Notes: generated by a model not told the origin, from the sequence alone. A DNA stretch of 64,000 nt from CBDDIP01 sp965279405 (GCA_965279405.1 OZ257157.1:4154001-4218000), one strand, 5' to 3'. Shown: positions 41,370 through 51,624, counted from the stretch's first letter. Numbers and translations: made by a program.

Positions 41370-42404
41370 TCAGCTTCGTTCGATGAGCTCGAAACGACGC
41401 TCGGCGAACAGCCACTCGCCACCAACGCGCACGTACCGATCGTGGTACGTGGCGAGCAACGTGCCGACCTTGCCGGTGCTTCGCTTGAAGCGCTCGTTGA
41501 CGAGCACTCGGCCGGTGCCGGTGCCGCGCACCTCGTCGACCTCGAACACCATCTGCGGCGCGCTCTGCACCACCCACGCCAAGCCGGCGAGCGCGGTCTC
41601 GAAGTGCTGCTGGATCGCGGCGCGGCCCTTCGACGGCTTGTCGCCGAGGTGCCACACGGCGTCCTTCGTCCAACAGCCGACGAACTGCTTGACGTCGTTG
41701 CGCATCACGGCGTCGCAGTAGCGGCTGATCAGGCGGCGCAGCGCAGCCTCGGTGGCCGGGGACGGGGGCCCGGCAACTGCGGACGCCTCGGATGACGCCG
41801 ACTCGAACGCTGCCACCGGCACGCCCACCTCGGCGGCGGCGATGACACGGACGTGGTGGATCAGTGCGGAGCGATCCATCATCCCGTCGTGGGCGGCGAA
41901 CTGCACGGCGAGGCCATCGACGAGGGCGGTGAGCCGCGCCGCCGTTGCCCTCGGATCGGGGCAGGTGAACTCGCCGGACTCGACGCCTGCGGCGATCACC
42001 CGTTGCAGCAGTTCGGCCGATTGCTCGTCGAGCTCCTGGCTGATCTTCTTCATCATCGGGTTGCGCAACGCCTCGCCCCACCCGTCGATCCACAGCATCC
42101 ACTCGACGTCGTCGCTGCCTTCGGGCACGTAGTTGCCGATCGCCCGATCGAGCTGCTCGAGCGCGGAGGGAGCGGACTCGATCTCGCCCTCCATCTCGGC
42201 GAGGTCCTTGCGGGCGTAGTGGGCGAACGCCTCGGCGAGCAGCTGCTCCTTCGAGTCGAAGTGGTAGTGGATCAGACTGCTCGACACGTCGAGCCGCTTG
42301 GCCACGTCGGCAATGCGGGTACCTGCGAAGCCACGCTCGATGACGACCTCACATGTGGTCTCGAGGATCTCGGCGCGGCGCTCTTCAACCGTCGGTTTCT
42401 TCAC
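41370..42404 (-). CDS. TetR-family regulator fused to a SnoaL-like domain
   Basis: A 344-residue protein. Residues about 6-55 are the TetR helix-turn-helix (RRAEILETTCEVVIERGFAG, KRLDVSSSLIHYHFDSKEQL). The middle (about 60-200) is the usual helical TetR ligand domain. Residues about 215-344 have the SnoaL/NTF2-like pattern (LRRLISRYCDAVMRNDVKQF, WTKDAVWHLGDKPSKGRAAI, TYHDRYVRVGGEWLFAERRF). The start is GTG at 42404, matching the normal TetR N-terminus. It is divergent from an SDR gene across repeated GGGACAT-GTCCGACC sites, so it probably controls it. The fused domain may bind the inducer. Confidence 0.88.
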   Translation of the reverse strand: MKKPTVEERRAEILETTCEVVIERGFAGTRIADVAKRLDVSSSLIHYHFDSKEQLLAEAFAHYARKDLAEMEGEIESAPSALEQLDRAIGNYVPEGSDDVEWMLWIDGWGEALRNPMMKKISQELDEQSAELLQRVIAAGVESGEFTCPDPRATAARLTALVDGLAVQFAAHDGMMDRSALIHHVRVIAAAEVGVPVAAFESASSEASAVAGPPSPATEAALRRLISRYCDAVMRNDVKQFVGCWTKDAVWHLGDKPSKGRAAIQQHFETALAGLAWVVQSAPQMVFEVDEVRGTGTGRVLVNERFKRSTGKVGTLLATYHDRYVRVGGEWLFAERRFELIERS

Positions 42405-42440
42405 TGCGGCGAACGCTATCGCTGCCGCTCGCACTCCGCT

Positions 42441-42476
42441 GGGACATCGTCCGACCTCGGGACATATGGTCCGACC
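42441..42476 (+). promoter_or_regulatory. Repeated GGGACAT-GTCCGACC operator sites
   Basis: GGGACATCGTCCGACC at 42441-42456 and GGGACATATGGTCCGACC at 42459-42476 are direct repeats, and each contains the inverted pair GGAC/GTCC. They lie between the TetR and SDR starts and end at the SDR ATG. This suits binding by the divergent TetR regulator to both promoters. Confidence 0.6.
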
Positions 42477-43271
42477 ATGGCCCGATTGACCGCCCTGTCC
42501 CGTTCCGTTGCCGGCGCTCGCGTCATCGTCACCGGTGCCGCCTCTGGCATGGGTCGTGCCACTGCGCGGCTGTTCGCCGACGAGGGCGCGCGCGTGGCGG
42601 TCGTCGACCTCAACGCCGAAGCCGTCGCCGCGGTCGAGGACGAGATCCGTGAGGCGCACGGCCGTGATGCGGCGATCGGGGTGGTGTGCGACGTCGGCGA
42701 TCACCAGTCGTTGAAGGACCTCGTCGCCTCGGTGCTCGGTGCGTTCGGCGGCATCGACGTGCTCGTCAACAACGCCGGCATCTCGCTGATCAACTCTGCC
42801 TTCCAGGAGGAGGACGACTACGAGTCCAACTGGGCGCGAACCCTCGACGTCAACCTCACGTCGCACTCGCGTTTGATCCGGCTCTGCTTGCCGTTCCTGC
42901 GCCAGGCACCCAACGGTGGACGCATCGTCAACATCGCCTCGACCGAATCGATCGTGACGACCGCCGGGTTGTCCGCGTATGCGGCGACGAAGGCCGGCGT
43001 GGTCGGGCTGACGAAGAGCTTCGCCGTCGAGCTCGGTCGGCACGGCGTGACGGTCAACTGCATCTGCCCCGGGCCGATCAACACGGGGATGACCGCCGGC
43101 ATCGACGACGCGGCCAAGGAGATCTACGCCAAGCGGCGCGTGCCGCTGCGCCGCTACGGCGACCCCGAGGAGGTGGCCCACATGACGCTCAACCTGTGCC
43201 TGCCCGCGTCGAGCTTCGTCAACGGCGTCAGCATCCCCGTCGACGGCGGCATGACCATCCGCCACACGTAA
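42477..43271 (+). CDS. SDR family oxidoreductase
   Basis: Short-chain dehydrogenase/reductase of 264 residues. The cofactor loop is VTGAASGMGRATARLFADEG (TGxxxGxG, about residues 18-37); the Asp in VAVVDLNAEA suggests NAD(H) preference. NNAGISLIN, the catalytic Ser in IVNIASTES, and YAATK (Tyr, Lys) are all present. The C-terminus GVSIPVDGGMTIRHT is typical. It is controlled, by inference, by the divergent TetR-SnoaL regulator. The substrate is unknown. Confidence 0.92.
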   Translation: MARLTALSRSVAGARVIVTGAASGMGRATARLFADEGARVAVVDLNAEAVAAVEDEIREAHGRDAAIGVVCDVGDHQSLKDLVASVLGAFGGIDVLVNNAGISLINSAFQEEDDYESNWARTLDVNLTSHSRLIRLCLPFLRQAPNGGRIVNIASTESIVTTAGLSAYAATKAGVVGLTKSFAVELGRHGVTVNCICPGPINTGMTAGIDDAAKEIYAKRRVPLRRYGDPEEVAHMTLNLCLPASSFVNGVSIPVDGGMTIRHT

Positions 43272-43280
43272 CTGTTCATC

Positions 43281-43333
43281 TTGGGCTCACTGCGCTCGCC
43301 TGCCGTGCTTGCTCGCCGGCTCGCGGCGCCCAT
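43281..43333 (-). repeat. Dispersed ~55-bp repeat, copy 2
   Basis: Reverse complement of the family at 15075 and 55651, with GCTCACTGCGCTCGCCTGCC corresponding to GGCAGGTGAGCGCAGCGAGC. It lies after the SDR stop and before a strong hairpin, in a convergent intergenic space. Confidence 0.65.
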
Positions 43334-43346
43334 GCTCGATTGCTCG

Positions 43347-43393
43347 AACTGGATGTCTGACGCGCGGCATGCCCGCGCGTGAGACATCCAGTT
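43347..43393. terminator. Long hairpin between convergent genes
   Basis: AACTGGATGTCT pairs with AGACATCCAGTT (12 bp), then one mismatch, then ACGCGCGG with CCGCGCGT (8 bp), around a CATGC loop. It ends at the stop of the minus-strand gene and follows the SDR. It can form on either strand, and without a long T run it may act as a bidirectional barrier. Confidence 0.7.
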
Positions 43394-44533
43394 TCAGAAC
43401 TCTTCGAAGATGCCGGTGAGGCCGGTGGGGTGGGGGCCGATGGCGAGCTGTTCGAGGATGCCGATGCCGGTCTCGGTGCGGCCGTCGGGGGCGCGGTACG
43501 TGGCCCGGCAGAGGGCTTGGATGTGGATGTGCTCGCGCGTGCACGGGGTGGTCACCGGCAGGTCGATCCGGTCGCCGGCGACCATCGCTTCGCCCTGCCA
43601 CGTGCCGTGTCCGTGCAGCGGGTGGCCGTAGCCGATGCCGAGCATCTGGAACTCGTACTGCGGATCGAGCGTGACGGTGTGCACGCCACCCGCCCAGTCG
43701 ACCAGGTCGTACTCGAACGAAGCCGCCCACCGGGTGCCTGGCCGCCACTCGACGCGGTAGTCGACGGTCCGCGACAGCTCGGCGTCGGTCGTGCCGACCG
43801 GTGCCACGGCGCCGACTTCGTGCCAGCGGCGGCCATCGCCGAACTCGTTGACGTCGAAGTGGGTGGACAGCGACGGGAAGTTGACCGGGGCCCAGAGCCA
43901 GAAGAACTGGGGCAGCCCGACGGGTGCGCCGCTCGGCGCCGGCTCGCCGACCGGACGGATGCCCCACGAGCGATCGCGCGAGCCGAGCACGTCGTCGGGA
44001 CGGATCTCGATGCGACGACCGTCGACCTCCAGCCAACCCTCCCAGCTGCCGAACTGGGTGAGGCGCGTGTAGTCGAAGAACACGCGGGCGCCGACGCGTT
44101 GGAAGAAGTGCGGCTCCTCGATGGCCGGCGAGCGGCTGGTGAACACGAGGTCGGCGCGCAACTCGTGCTCGGGTGCGTCGACGGTGACGCGCAGGCGATG
44201 CAGCGGTTCGATCACGTCGACGCGGACGGGGCCGACGGAGGTCGCATCGCGCCGATCGAGCGGAGCTCGCTGCGACGCGTACACGTTGCGCTGCACGCGA
44301 CCACCGCCCTCCTCGACGATGACGCTGAACGCCGCGTCGCAGACGTGACGGTTCGGGTAGAGCCCCATCGCCGCACCGAAGTAGACCCCGCCGTCGGCGC
44401 TGTACCCGTTGAAGAAGTAGCGGTCGTAGTGGTTGAGGTCCGCCGTCGCCGTGTGGGCCATCGGGACGGGCGCCTGGTGGATCGGGAAGTCGTCGTAGCT
44501 GGTGAGCACGGGCCGACCGTACTCATCCGTCAC
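43394..44533 (-). CDS. Hypothetical protein (379 aa), beta-rich
   Basis: I do not recognise this gene with confidence. The protein has 379 residues, no signal peptide and no membrane helix. It is rich in beta strands, aromatic residues and charged loops (FFNGYSADGGVYFGAAMGLY, FFDYTRLTQFGSWEGW, HGTWQGEAMVAGD). The layout suggests two similar beta barrels, as in CrtC/AttH-like lipocalin pairs, but this is a guess. Actinobacteria with lipid or steroid breakdown often carry proteins of this kind next to oxidoreductases. Codon use matches the neighbours. Confidence 0.6.
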   Translation of the reverse strand: MTDEYGRPVLTSYDDFPIHQAPVPMAHTATADLNHYDRYFFNGYSADGGVYFGAAMGLYPNRHVCDAAFSVIVEEGGGRVQRNVYASQRAPLDRRDATSVGPVRVDVIEPLHRLRVTVDAPEHELRADLVFTSRSPAIEEPHFFQRVGARVFFDYTRLTQFGSWEGWLEVDGRRIEIRPDDVLGSRDRSWGIRPVGEPAPSGAPVGLPQFFWLWAPVNFPSLSTHFDVNEFGDGRRWHEVGAVAPVGTTDAELSRTVDYRVEWRPGTRWAASFEYDLVDWAGGVHTVTLDPQYEFQMLGIGYGHPLHGHGTWQGEAMVAGDRIDLPVTTPCTREHIHIQALCRATYRAPDGRTETGIGILEQLAIGPHPTGLTGIFEEF

Positions 44534-44596
44534 ACCCGTGCCCGGGGCCGGAGGACCGCTGGGTGCTCGCAGCCCGTCACGCCTAGCCTGCGTGCC

Positions 44597-45580
44597 GTGC
44601 TGCGGCTGCGCCAGATCATCCAGCGGATCCGTCGAGACGGGATCTCCCCGAAGGAGTACCGCCGCATCTCGGTGGTCGCGCTGGCGTTGCTCTGCATCAC
44701 CGTGGTCAGTGGCGCGGCCGTGCGCCTCACCGGCTCGGGTCTCGGGTGCGACGACTGGCCGAACTGCAACGACAGCTCACTGATCGACGTGTCCACCGGT
44801 CACGCCGCGATCGAGCAGATCAATCGCTTGTTCACCGGCCTGGTGTCCGCCATCGTGATCGTCGCCGTCCTGGCGGCGCTCAAGCGCCGCCCGCGTCGAC
44901 GTGATCTCACCTGGCTGGCCGTCGGCCTGGTCGGTGGGGTGCTGGCCCAGATCGTGCTCGGTGGGATCACGGTGCTGGTGCACCTCCACCCGGCCGCGGT
45001 GCAGGCCCACCTCCTCGTCTCGATGGTCCTCGTTGCCAACGCGGTCGTGCTCGTCCGTCGTGCCGGTGAGCCCGACGAAGGTCGGCGCATCGCGTCGGTC
45101 GTGCCAAGGACGCGCAAGCGCGTGGTCGTGCTGACGGTGTGGACTGCCATGGCGATCATCGCCGGCACGGTGGTCACCGGTACCGGTCCGCACGCCGGTG
45201 ACATCGACGCTCGGCGCTTCGACCTGGCGATCACCACCGTGACGCGGATCCACGGCATCGTCGTGTGGATCGCAGTAGCGATGGCGCTGTGGTTGCTGTG
45301 GCACCTGCGTCGGTTGCAGCACGACCGTCGCGTGCTCGATGCCCCGATCGTGGCCTGGTTCTGCGCGGCCACGGCCCAGGGAACGGTCGGCTACGTGCAG
45401 TACGCCGCCGGCGTGCCCGCCGGGTTGGTGTTCGTCCACGTCGGCGGCGCCACTGCACTGTGGGCGATCACCGTGTGGATGTGGTGCTCGACCACGCGCG
45501 TCGCTCTGAACGCGTCGCAGCTCGCCGACTCGGCCCGTGACGAGCAGAGCAGTGCGGTCCAGCCGCACGCCGAGCTGTAG
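44597..45580 (+). CDS. ctaA: Heme A synthase (CtaA/COX15)
   Basis: Membrane enzyme of 327 residues that oxidises heme O to heme A for cytochrome aa3 oxidase. Eight hydrophobic helices are present. The first external loop has the paired cysteines of the bacterial type, CDDWPNC, and TGHAAIEQINRLFTG follows. Heme-ligand histidines are in LHPAAVQAHLLVS, RIHGIVVW and FVHVGGATA. The GTG at 44597 is preferred to a much longer frame antisense to the upstream gene. A SRPBCC gene follows four bases later. It implies an aa3-type terminal oxidase and aerobic growth. Confidence 0.93.
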   Translation: MLRLRQIIQRIRRDGISPKEYRRISVVALALLCITVVSGAAVRLTGSGLGCDDWPNCNDSSLIDVSTGHAAIEQINRLFTGLVSAIVIVAVLAALKRRPRRRDLTWLAVGLVGGVLAQIVLGGITVLVHLHPAAVQAHLLVSMVLVANAVVLVRRAGEPDEGRRIASVVPRTRKRVVVLTVWTAMAIIAGTVVTGTGPHAGDIDARRFDLAITTVTRIHGIVVWIAVAMALWLLWHLRRLQHDRRVLDAPIVAWFCAATAQGTVGYVQYAAGVPAGLVFVHVGGATALWAITVWMWCSTTRVALNASQLADSARDEQSSAVQPHAEL

Positions 45581-45584
45581 CGCG

Positions 45585-46055
45585 ATGAGCACGACGTCGG
45601 TCTCTCGTCTCGTCCATGCACCGCGGTCGGCGGTGTACCGGGCGTTGATCGACCCGGACGACGTTGCCCGCTGGCGCGTGCCCGATGGGATGCGCTGCGA
45701 GGTGCACCAGCTCGACGCCACCACGGGCGGCACCTTCCGCGTCTCGCTCACGTACGACGAGCCGAGCGCGGTGGGCAAGACCTCCGAGCACACCGACACC
45801 TACCACGGTCGCTTCGTCGAGCTGGTCCCCGACGAGCGTGTCGTCGAGATGATCGAGTTCGAGACGGACGATCCGGCGATGCAGGGTGAGATGACGATGA
45901 CGACCACGCTCGTCGACGTGAACGGCGCGACCGAGGTGACCGTGCTGCACGAGGGGCTGCCCGCGATCGTTTCGGTGGCCGGCAACGAGGAGGGCACGCG
46001 GATGGCCCTGGCCAACCTCGCCGCGCTGGTCGAGAGCCGGCGAGCAGAGGGCTAG
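45585..46055 (+). CDS. SRPBCC domain protein (AHSA1/activator-like)
   Basis: A 156-residue single-domain START-like protein. Elements VSRLVHAPRSAVYRALIDPDDVARW (its first 20 residues typical), GTFRVSLTYDEP, YHGRFVELVPDERVVEMI and a C-terminal helix GTRMALANLAALVES fit the AHSA1 branch. It may bind a hydrophobic ligand or aid protein folding. It begins four bases after ctaA and is probably cotranscribed. Its stop overlaps that of the convergent small protein. Confidence 0.86.
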   Translation: MSTTSVSRLVHAPRSAVYRALIDPDDVARWRVPDGMRCEVHQLDATTGGTFRVSLTYDEPSAVGKTSEHTDTYHGRFVELVPDERVVEMIEFETDDPAMQGEMTMTTTLVDVNGATEVTVLHEGLPAIVSVAGNEEGTRMALANLAALVESRRAEG

Positions 46056-46231
46056 AAGAGGTTCTTGGCGAACGTCATGAACTTGTCGAGGGCGGTGGCG
46101 AAGAAGTTGCCGAGCCCGCCGACGAACTCACCGGCTGCGTCGGCGGCGCCTGCAGGGTCGTGCCAGATCGAGAGCAGCGCAAAGGTGAAGGCCATGTAGA
46201 TCGCCATCTTCTTCATCGTCTCGAACTTCAC
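46052..46231 (-). CDS. Small membrane-associated protein (59 aa)
   Basis: A 59-residue protein with GTG start at 46231; an internal ATG at 46216 would give 54 residues. Residues 6-24 form a hydrophobic segment (MKKMAIYMAFTFALLSIW) and the rest is an amphipathic helix rich in Gly, Ala and Phe (GGLGNFFATALDKFMTFAKN). Reading-frame composition and position (its stop overlaps the SRPBCC stop) support real coding. It resembles short proteins I recall from other Actinobacteria with the same DPAG and AADA words. Function is unknown; membrane association is likely. Confidence 0.65.
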   Translation of the reverse strand: MKFETMKKMAIYMAFTFALLSIWHDPAGAADAAGEFVGGLGNFFATALDKFMTFAKNLF

Positions 46232-46314
46232 GGTGGACCTCGAACTCCGCCCGACGACGAGGTCGCCGAGCACCGGGTCTCCACCCGCTCGAAAGGCTAC
46301 CGAACGAAACGAGC

Positions 46315-47262
46315 TCAGGTGTGGATGCCGAGCGCAGCGATGCGCTCGCGGAACTCGACCACCGTGTCGCGGATGATGTCGGCAACGGGCCGCACCTCGT
46401 CGATGCGACCGGCCACCTGACCGCTGAGCGCGATCGCTGCCTCCATGTCGCCGCCGAAGTAGAGGTCGAGGGCGCGGCCGAACTCGCTCATGTCGACGTG
46501 GTCCTCGCGCTCCAAACGCGTCGTGCGCTCGGTGCGCAACGCGCGCAGGCCGGGACGGGAGAAGCGGTTGAGGAACACCGTGTCCGTCTCCGCTGCCGCG
46601 ACGATCGCGTCCTTCCAGTTGGCGTGCACCGGGCTCTCCGTCGCGCTGACCATGCGCGTGCCCATCTGCACGCCCTCGGCGCCGAGCGCGAACGCGGCGG
46701 CCATGCCCCAGCCGTCGGCGATGCCACCGGCGGCGACCACCGGCACCGACACCTTCGACACGACGAGCGGCAGCAGCACCATCGTCGCCACGTCGCGCGG
46801 GTTCTTGAACCCGCCGCCCTCGCCGCCCTCGACCACGAGTCCGTCGACGCCGGCGTCGACTGCCTTCAACGCCGCGGCCAGCGTCGGCACGACGTGGAAC
46901 ACGGTGAGACCGGCGGCCTTCAGCTGTGCGGTGTACTTCGTCGGGTCGCCGGCGCTCGTGGTGACGAAGCGAACGCCTTGCTCGACCACGAACTCGACGA
47001 TCGACGGGTCGCGGACGAACAGCTGGGCGATGTTCACGCCGAACGGCTTGTCCGTCAGCTCGCGCATGGCGATGATCTCGGCGCGGATCGCGTCGAGCTC
47101 GCCCGAAGACGTCTCGATGATGCCGAGCGCCCCGGCGTTGCTGACCGCCGAGGCGAGCTGCGAGCGGGCGATCCAGCCCATCGGCGCCTGCACGATCGGG
47201 TAGTCGATGCCGAGCATCTCGGAGACTCGGGTGCGGATCGGCGGCGGCGGAGAAACGGTCAC
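46315..47262 (-). CDS. Nitronate monooxygenase/2-nitropropane dioxygenase family protein
   Basis: FMN-dependent TIM-barrel enzyme of 315 residues. The flavin-binding signatures IDYPIVQAPMGWIARSQLAS (about residues 19-38), VEGGEGGGFKN and VVAAGGIADGWGMAAAFALG are present. It may oxidise nitronates or, as in related enzymes, act as an enoyl reductase; the catalytic His is not assigned. The start is a GTG at 47262, 16 bases after the phosphatase stop on the same strand. It is the last gene of the liv cluster. Confidence 0.87.
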   Translation of the reverse strand: MTVSPPPPIRTRVSEMLGIDYPIVQAPMGWIARSQLASAVSNAGALGIIETSSGELDAIRAEIIAMRELTDKPFGVNIAQLFVRDPSIVEFVVEQGVRFVTTSAGDPTKYTAQLKAAGLTVFHVVPTLAAALKAVDAGVDGLVVEGGEGGGFKNPRDVATMVLLPLVVSKVSVPVVAAGGIADGWGMAAAFALGAEGVQMGTRMVSATESPVHANWKDAIVAAAETDTVFLNRFSRPGLRALRTERTTRLEREDHVDMSEFGRALDLYFGGDMEAAIALSGQVAGRIDEVRPVADIIRDTVVEFRERIAALGIHT

Positions 47263-47278
47263 CGTTGGAACGTAGCGA

Positions 47279-47992
47279 TCAGCCGCGTGCCAGCACCGGG
47301 TCGAAGAGGTGATGGCAGTCGTTGATGCCGACGACGGTCGGCCCATCGGGCCCGAGCAGCAGCGTGCTGATGCTCGTGTTCTCGATGGTTGCCCAGAGCG
47401 TGCGGTGCACGCCGAGCGCCCAGGAGAGGATGACGTTGATCGTGCCGCCATGTGCGACGACGGCGATCGTCTCTCCGCCGTGCCCGGCCACGAGGTGCTC
47501 GATCACGGCCGACGTGCGGCCGCGGAACGCGTCGTCGCCCTCGCCGCCGGGGATGCCGTCCCACCGGCCGGTGCGGCTCCAGGCCACCCACTCCGGGTCC
47601 TGGATCGATGCACGCCGGCGGAACTCGCCGTTGGCCCAGTCGCCGAGGCGGATCTCCTCCAGGTCGACGTGCTGGTCGACGGTCAGCCCGCGGGGCAGCG
47701 CCAGTGGCGTTGCCGTCTCCACCGCTCGAGCCAGGTGCGAGCTGTACACCGCGTGGATCGTCTTCGACGTCAGTCGCTCGGCCAGTCGCTGGGCCTGCTC
47801 CACGCCGAGCTCGTGCAGCGACGGGTCGGCCGACTCCGGCGAACCGGGGACGACGTCCGCACTGCGGCCGTGGCGGATCAGCAGGATCTCGCACTCGTCG
47901 GGGCGCAGCCCGCCGCGCAACGTCGGTTGCGGGATGGCCTGCGTGCTGTCGAGCGTGAACCCCTCCGGCCCGGAGCTCGCCTGCTCCGTCAT
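47279..47992 (-). CDS. Histidine phosphatase family protein
   Basis: Phosphoglycerate-mutase-like phosphatase of 237 residues. The catalytic motif LLIRHGRS with the phospho-acceptor His is at about residue 41. VYSSHLARAVETA holds the second phosphate-binding Arg, and VVAHGGTINVIL holds the second catalytic His. The N-terminal 30 residues look disordered. Its ATG overlaps the livF stop by four bases, so it is translationally coupled to the transporter. The substrate is unknown. Confidence 0.92.
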   Translation of the reverse strand: MTEQASSGPEGFTLDSTQAIPQPTLRGGLRPDECEILLIRHGRSADVVPGSPESADPSLHELGVEQAQRLAERLTSKTIHAVYSSHLARAVETATPLALPRGLTVDQHVDLEEIRLGDWANGEFRRRASIQDPEWVAWSRTGRWDGIPGGEGDDAFRGRTSAVIEHLVAGHGGETIAVVAHGGTINVILSWALGVHRTLWATIENTSISTLLLGPDGPTVVGINDCHHLFDPVLARG

Positions 47993-48705
47993 GCGCCGCC
48001 GAGGTACGCGGCGCGCACGGCGGGATCGTCGAGGAGGCTCTTGGCGTCGCTGGTCTTGACGATGTGCCCGGTCTCCAACACGTAGGCGCGGTCGGCGCGT
48101 GCGAGCGCCTGTGCGGCGTTCTGCTCGACCAGCAGCACCGTGGTGCCCTGCTTGTTGATCTCGGTGATGATCTCGAAGATCTGGGCGATCAGCATCGGTG
48201 CCAATCCCATCGACGGCTCGTCGAGGAGCAGCACGCGCGGCTTGGCCATCAAGGCCCGTCCGATGGCCAGCATCTGCTGCTCACCGCCGGACATCGATCC
48301 GCCGGCCTGTGAGCGCCGTTCGGCGAGACGCGGGAAGAGCTCGAAGACTCGATCGAGGTCGGCCTGGTAGGCCGGTGTCTTGCGGTCCTTGCGGATGTAC
48401 GCGCCCATGTCGAGGTTCTCGGTGACGGTCATGCCCGGGAAGATGCCACGCCCTTCCGGCGCCTGGCAGATGCCGATCTCCGTGCGCTTGTGCGCCGGCA
48501 TGTTGGTGATGTCCTTGCCTTCGAACACGACGCGACCCGACGTCACGGGACGGATGCCGCTCAGCGTCTTCAGCGTGGTCGACTTGCCGGCACCGTTGGC
48601 CCCGATCAGCGTGACGATCTCACCTTCGTTGACGTTGAACGAGATCCCTTTGATCGCCTCGATGCGGCCGTAGTGGACGTGCAGATCGGTGACCTCAAGC
48701 AGCAT
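47989..48705 (-). CDS. livF: Branched-chain amino acid ABC transporter, ATPase LivF
   Basis: ABC ATPase of 238 residues. Walker A is GANGAGKSTT (about residues 38-47), the signature is SGGEQQM, and Walker B is VLLLDEPSMGL. The pattern YGRIEAIKGISFNVNEGEIV and the C-terminal LLVEQNAAQALARADRAYV identify LivF. It powers uptake of branched-chain amino acids or related small acids and amides; the substrate is set by the binding protein. It overlaps livG by 11 bases. Confidence 0.96.
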   Translation of the reverse strand: MLLEVTDLHVHYGRIEAIKGISFNVNEGEIVTLIGANGAGKSTTLKTLSGIRPVTSGRVVFEGKDITNMPAHKRTEIGICQAPEGRGIFPGMTVTENLDMGAYIRKDRKTPAYQADLDRVFELFPRLAERRSQAGGSMSGGEQQMLAIGRALMAKPRVLLLDEPSMGLAPMLIAQIFEIITEINKQGTTVLLVEQNAAQALARADRAYVLETGHIVKTSDAKSLLDDPAVRAAYLGGA

Positions 48706-49464
48706 CGGTCGGCTCCCCGAGGTAGGCGGCGATGACCGCCGGGTTGGAACGCACGTCTTCCGGCTTGCCTTCGGCGATCTTGCGACCGAAGTCGAGGACC
48801 ACGATGCGATCGGTGACGCCCATCACGAGGCTCATGTCGTGCTCGATGAGGAGCACCGTGTACCCCTGGTCGCGGATCTGGCGGATCAGGCCCTGCAGCT
48901 CGATCTTCTCCGCCGGGTTGAAGCCGGCGGCCGGCTCGTCGAGGCACAGCAGCTTGGGCTCGGTGGCCAGCGCTCGGCAGATCTCGAGACGTCGCTGGTA
49001 GCCGTAGGGCAGGTTCTTCGCCGCATCGTCGGCGCGGTCGGCGATGCCCATGAATTCGAGCAGCTCGAGGGAACGGGTGAGGGCATGGTGCTCCTCGCGC
49101 TTGTGGCGAGGCAGGTGGAACATCGCCGACCCGATGCTGCTGCGATGGTGCGCGTCGGTGCCGACCATCACGTTCTCCAGTGCCGACATCTCCGGGAAGA
49201 GGCGGATGTTCTGGAACGTGCGGGCGATGCCGAGCTTGGTGATGTTGTGCTTGGCCATCTTCGCCAGCGGCCTGCCCTGGAACCGGACCGCGCCCAACGT
49301 CGGCTGGTACACCCCGGTCATCACGTTGAAGCAGGTGGTCTTGCCGGCGCCGTTCGGCCCGATGAGCCCGAGGATCTCGCCCTCATCGATGGAGAAGTCC
49401 ACCTCGCCGAGCGCGGTGAGCCCACCGAACTGCATGGTCACGTTGTCGACTTCGAGCAGCGCGC

Positions 49465-49468
<4 letters not shown>
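48695..49468 (-). CDS. livG: Branched-chain amino acid ABC transporter, ATPase LivG
   Basis: ABC ATPase of 257 residues. Walker A is GPNGAGKTTCF, the longer LivG spacing before the signature is present, and Walker B is LLCLDEPAAGFNP. RTFQNIRLFPEMSALENVMV is the characteristic LivG element. The C-terminal IVVLDFGRKIAEGKPEDV matches the family. It overlaps livM by four bases (ATGA) and livF by 11. Confidence 0.96.
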
Positions 49469-50645
<1,177 letters not shown>

Positions 50646-50649
<4 letters not shown>

Positions 50650-51608
50650 GCCTTGCTCCGTCCGAGCGACTCACCGAGCAGGCCGGTCGGTCTGAGCATC
50701 AGGACGAGCACGAGCACGACGAAGGCGACCACGGTGCCGAGCTGCTGGTTGGAGGCGAACAGACTGGTTCCCCAGTTCTCGATCAGACCGAGGAGCAGAC
50801 CGCCGAGCAACGCGCCGCGGATGTTGCCGATGCCGCCGAGCACGGCAGCGATGAACGCCTTCACGCCCAGTTGGAACCCGAGCGAGTTGCGCGCGGTGCC
50901 GTTGTAGATCTCGTAGAGGAAGGCGGCTCCGCCGGCCATGATCCCGCCGACGAGGAAGGTGATGACGATCACCTTGTCGACGTCGACACCCATCAGCTTG
51001 GCGGTGTCGGCGTCCTGGGCCACGGCGCGGATGCCGCGACCGACCCGGGTGCGGCTGACGAACAGGAGCAGGGCGACCATCATCAGCAACGCGCCGACGA
51101 CGACGATGATCGCGTTGTTGAAGACCTTGGCGCCGAAGACGGTGAACACCTGGTCGCGCTCGAGGACTCGTGGCAGACGGTACTCCTCACGCTGCTTGGC
51201 ACCCCACTCACCGACGGCCTCGGAGATGGCGAAGCTGGCGCCGATCGCCGAGATCAGGAACACGAGACGTGGCGCGTTCCGTCGTCGCAACGGGCGATAG
51301 GCCACGCGTTCGAGGAACACGGCCGACGCCCCGCCGATGGCCATCGAGACGACGAGGCAGAAGGCCAACGTGCCGACCAGTGCCATGCCCGTCTTGTACG
51401 GGTTGCCATCGGGGATGTTGAGGATGTCGAGGGCGATGAACGACCCGAACGCGGAGACCATGAAGATCTCCGAGTGGGCGAAGTTGATCAGTCGGAGCAC
51501 GCCGTACACGAGCGTGTAGCCGAGTGCGATCAGCGCGTACACCGATCCGAGCACCAACCCGTTGATCGAGTTGGTCCAGAACTGCGACGCAAAGTTTTCG
51601 AACGTCAA
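50646..51608 (-). CDS. livH: Branched-chain amino acid ABC transporter, permease LivH
   Basis: Membrane permease of 320 residues. INGLVLGSVYALIALGYTLV and LRLINFAHSEIFMVSAFGSF at the N-terminus and TRVGRGIRAVAQDADTAKLM, the EAA-like coupling loop, identify LivH. The start is a TTG at 51608, supported by a strong GAGGAG ribosome site eight bases before. The gene begins 139 bases after livK, with a tandem repeat and hairpin in between. Confidence 0.94.
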
Positions 51609-51624
51609 GGATGCTCCTCAGACC

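Noticed and set aside
38557..43271. Secondary-metabolite cluster suggested by two methyltransferases, a crotonase and an SDR
   Set aside because: No polyketide or peptide synthase, carrier protein or terpene synthase; the genes look like separate small units.
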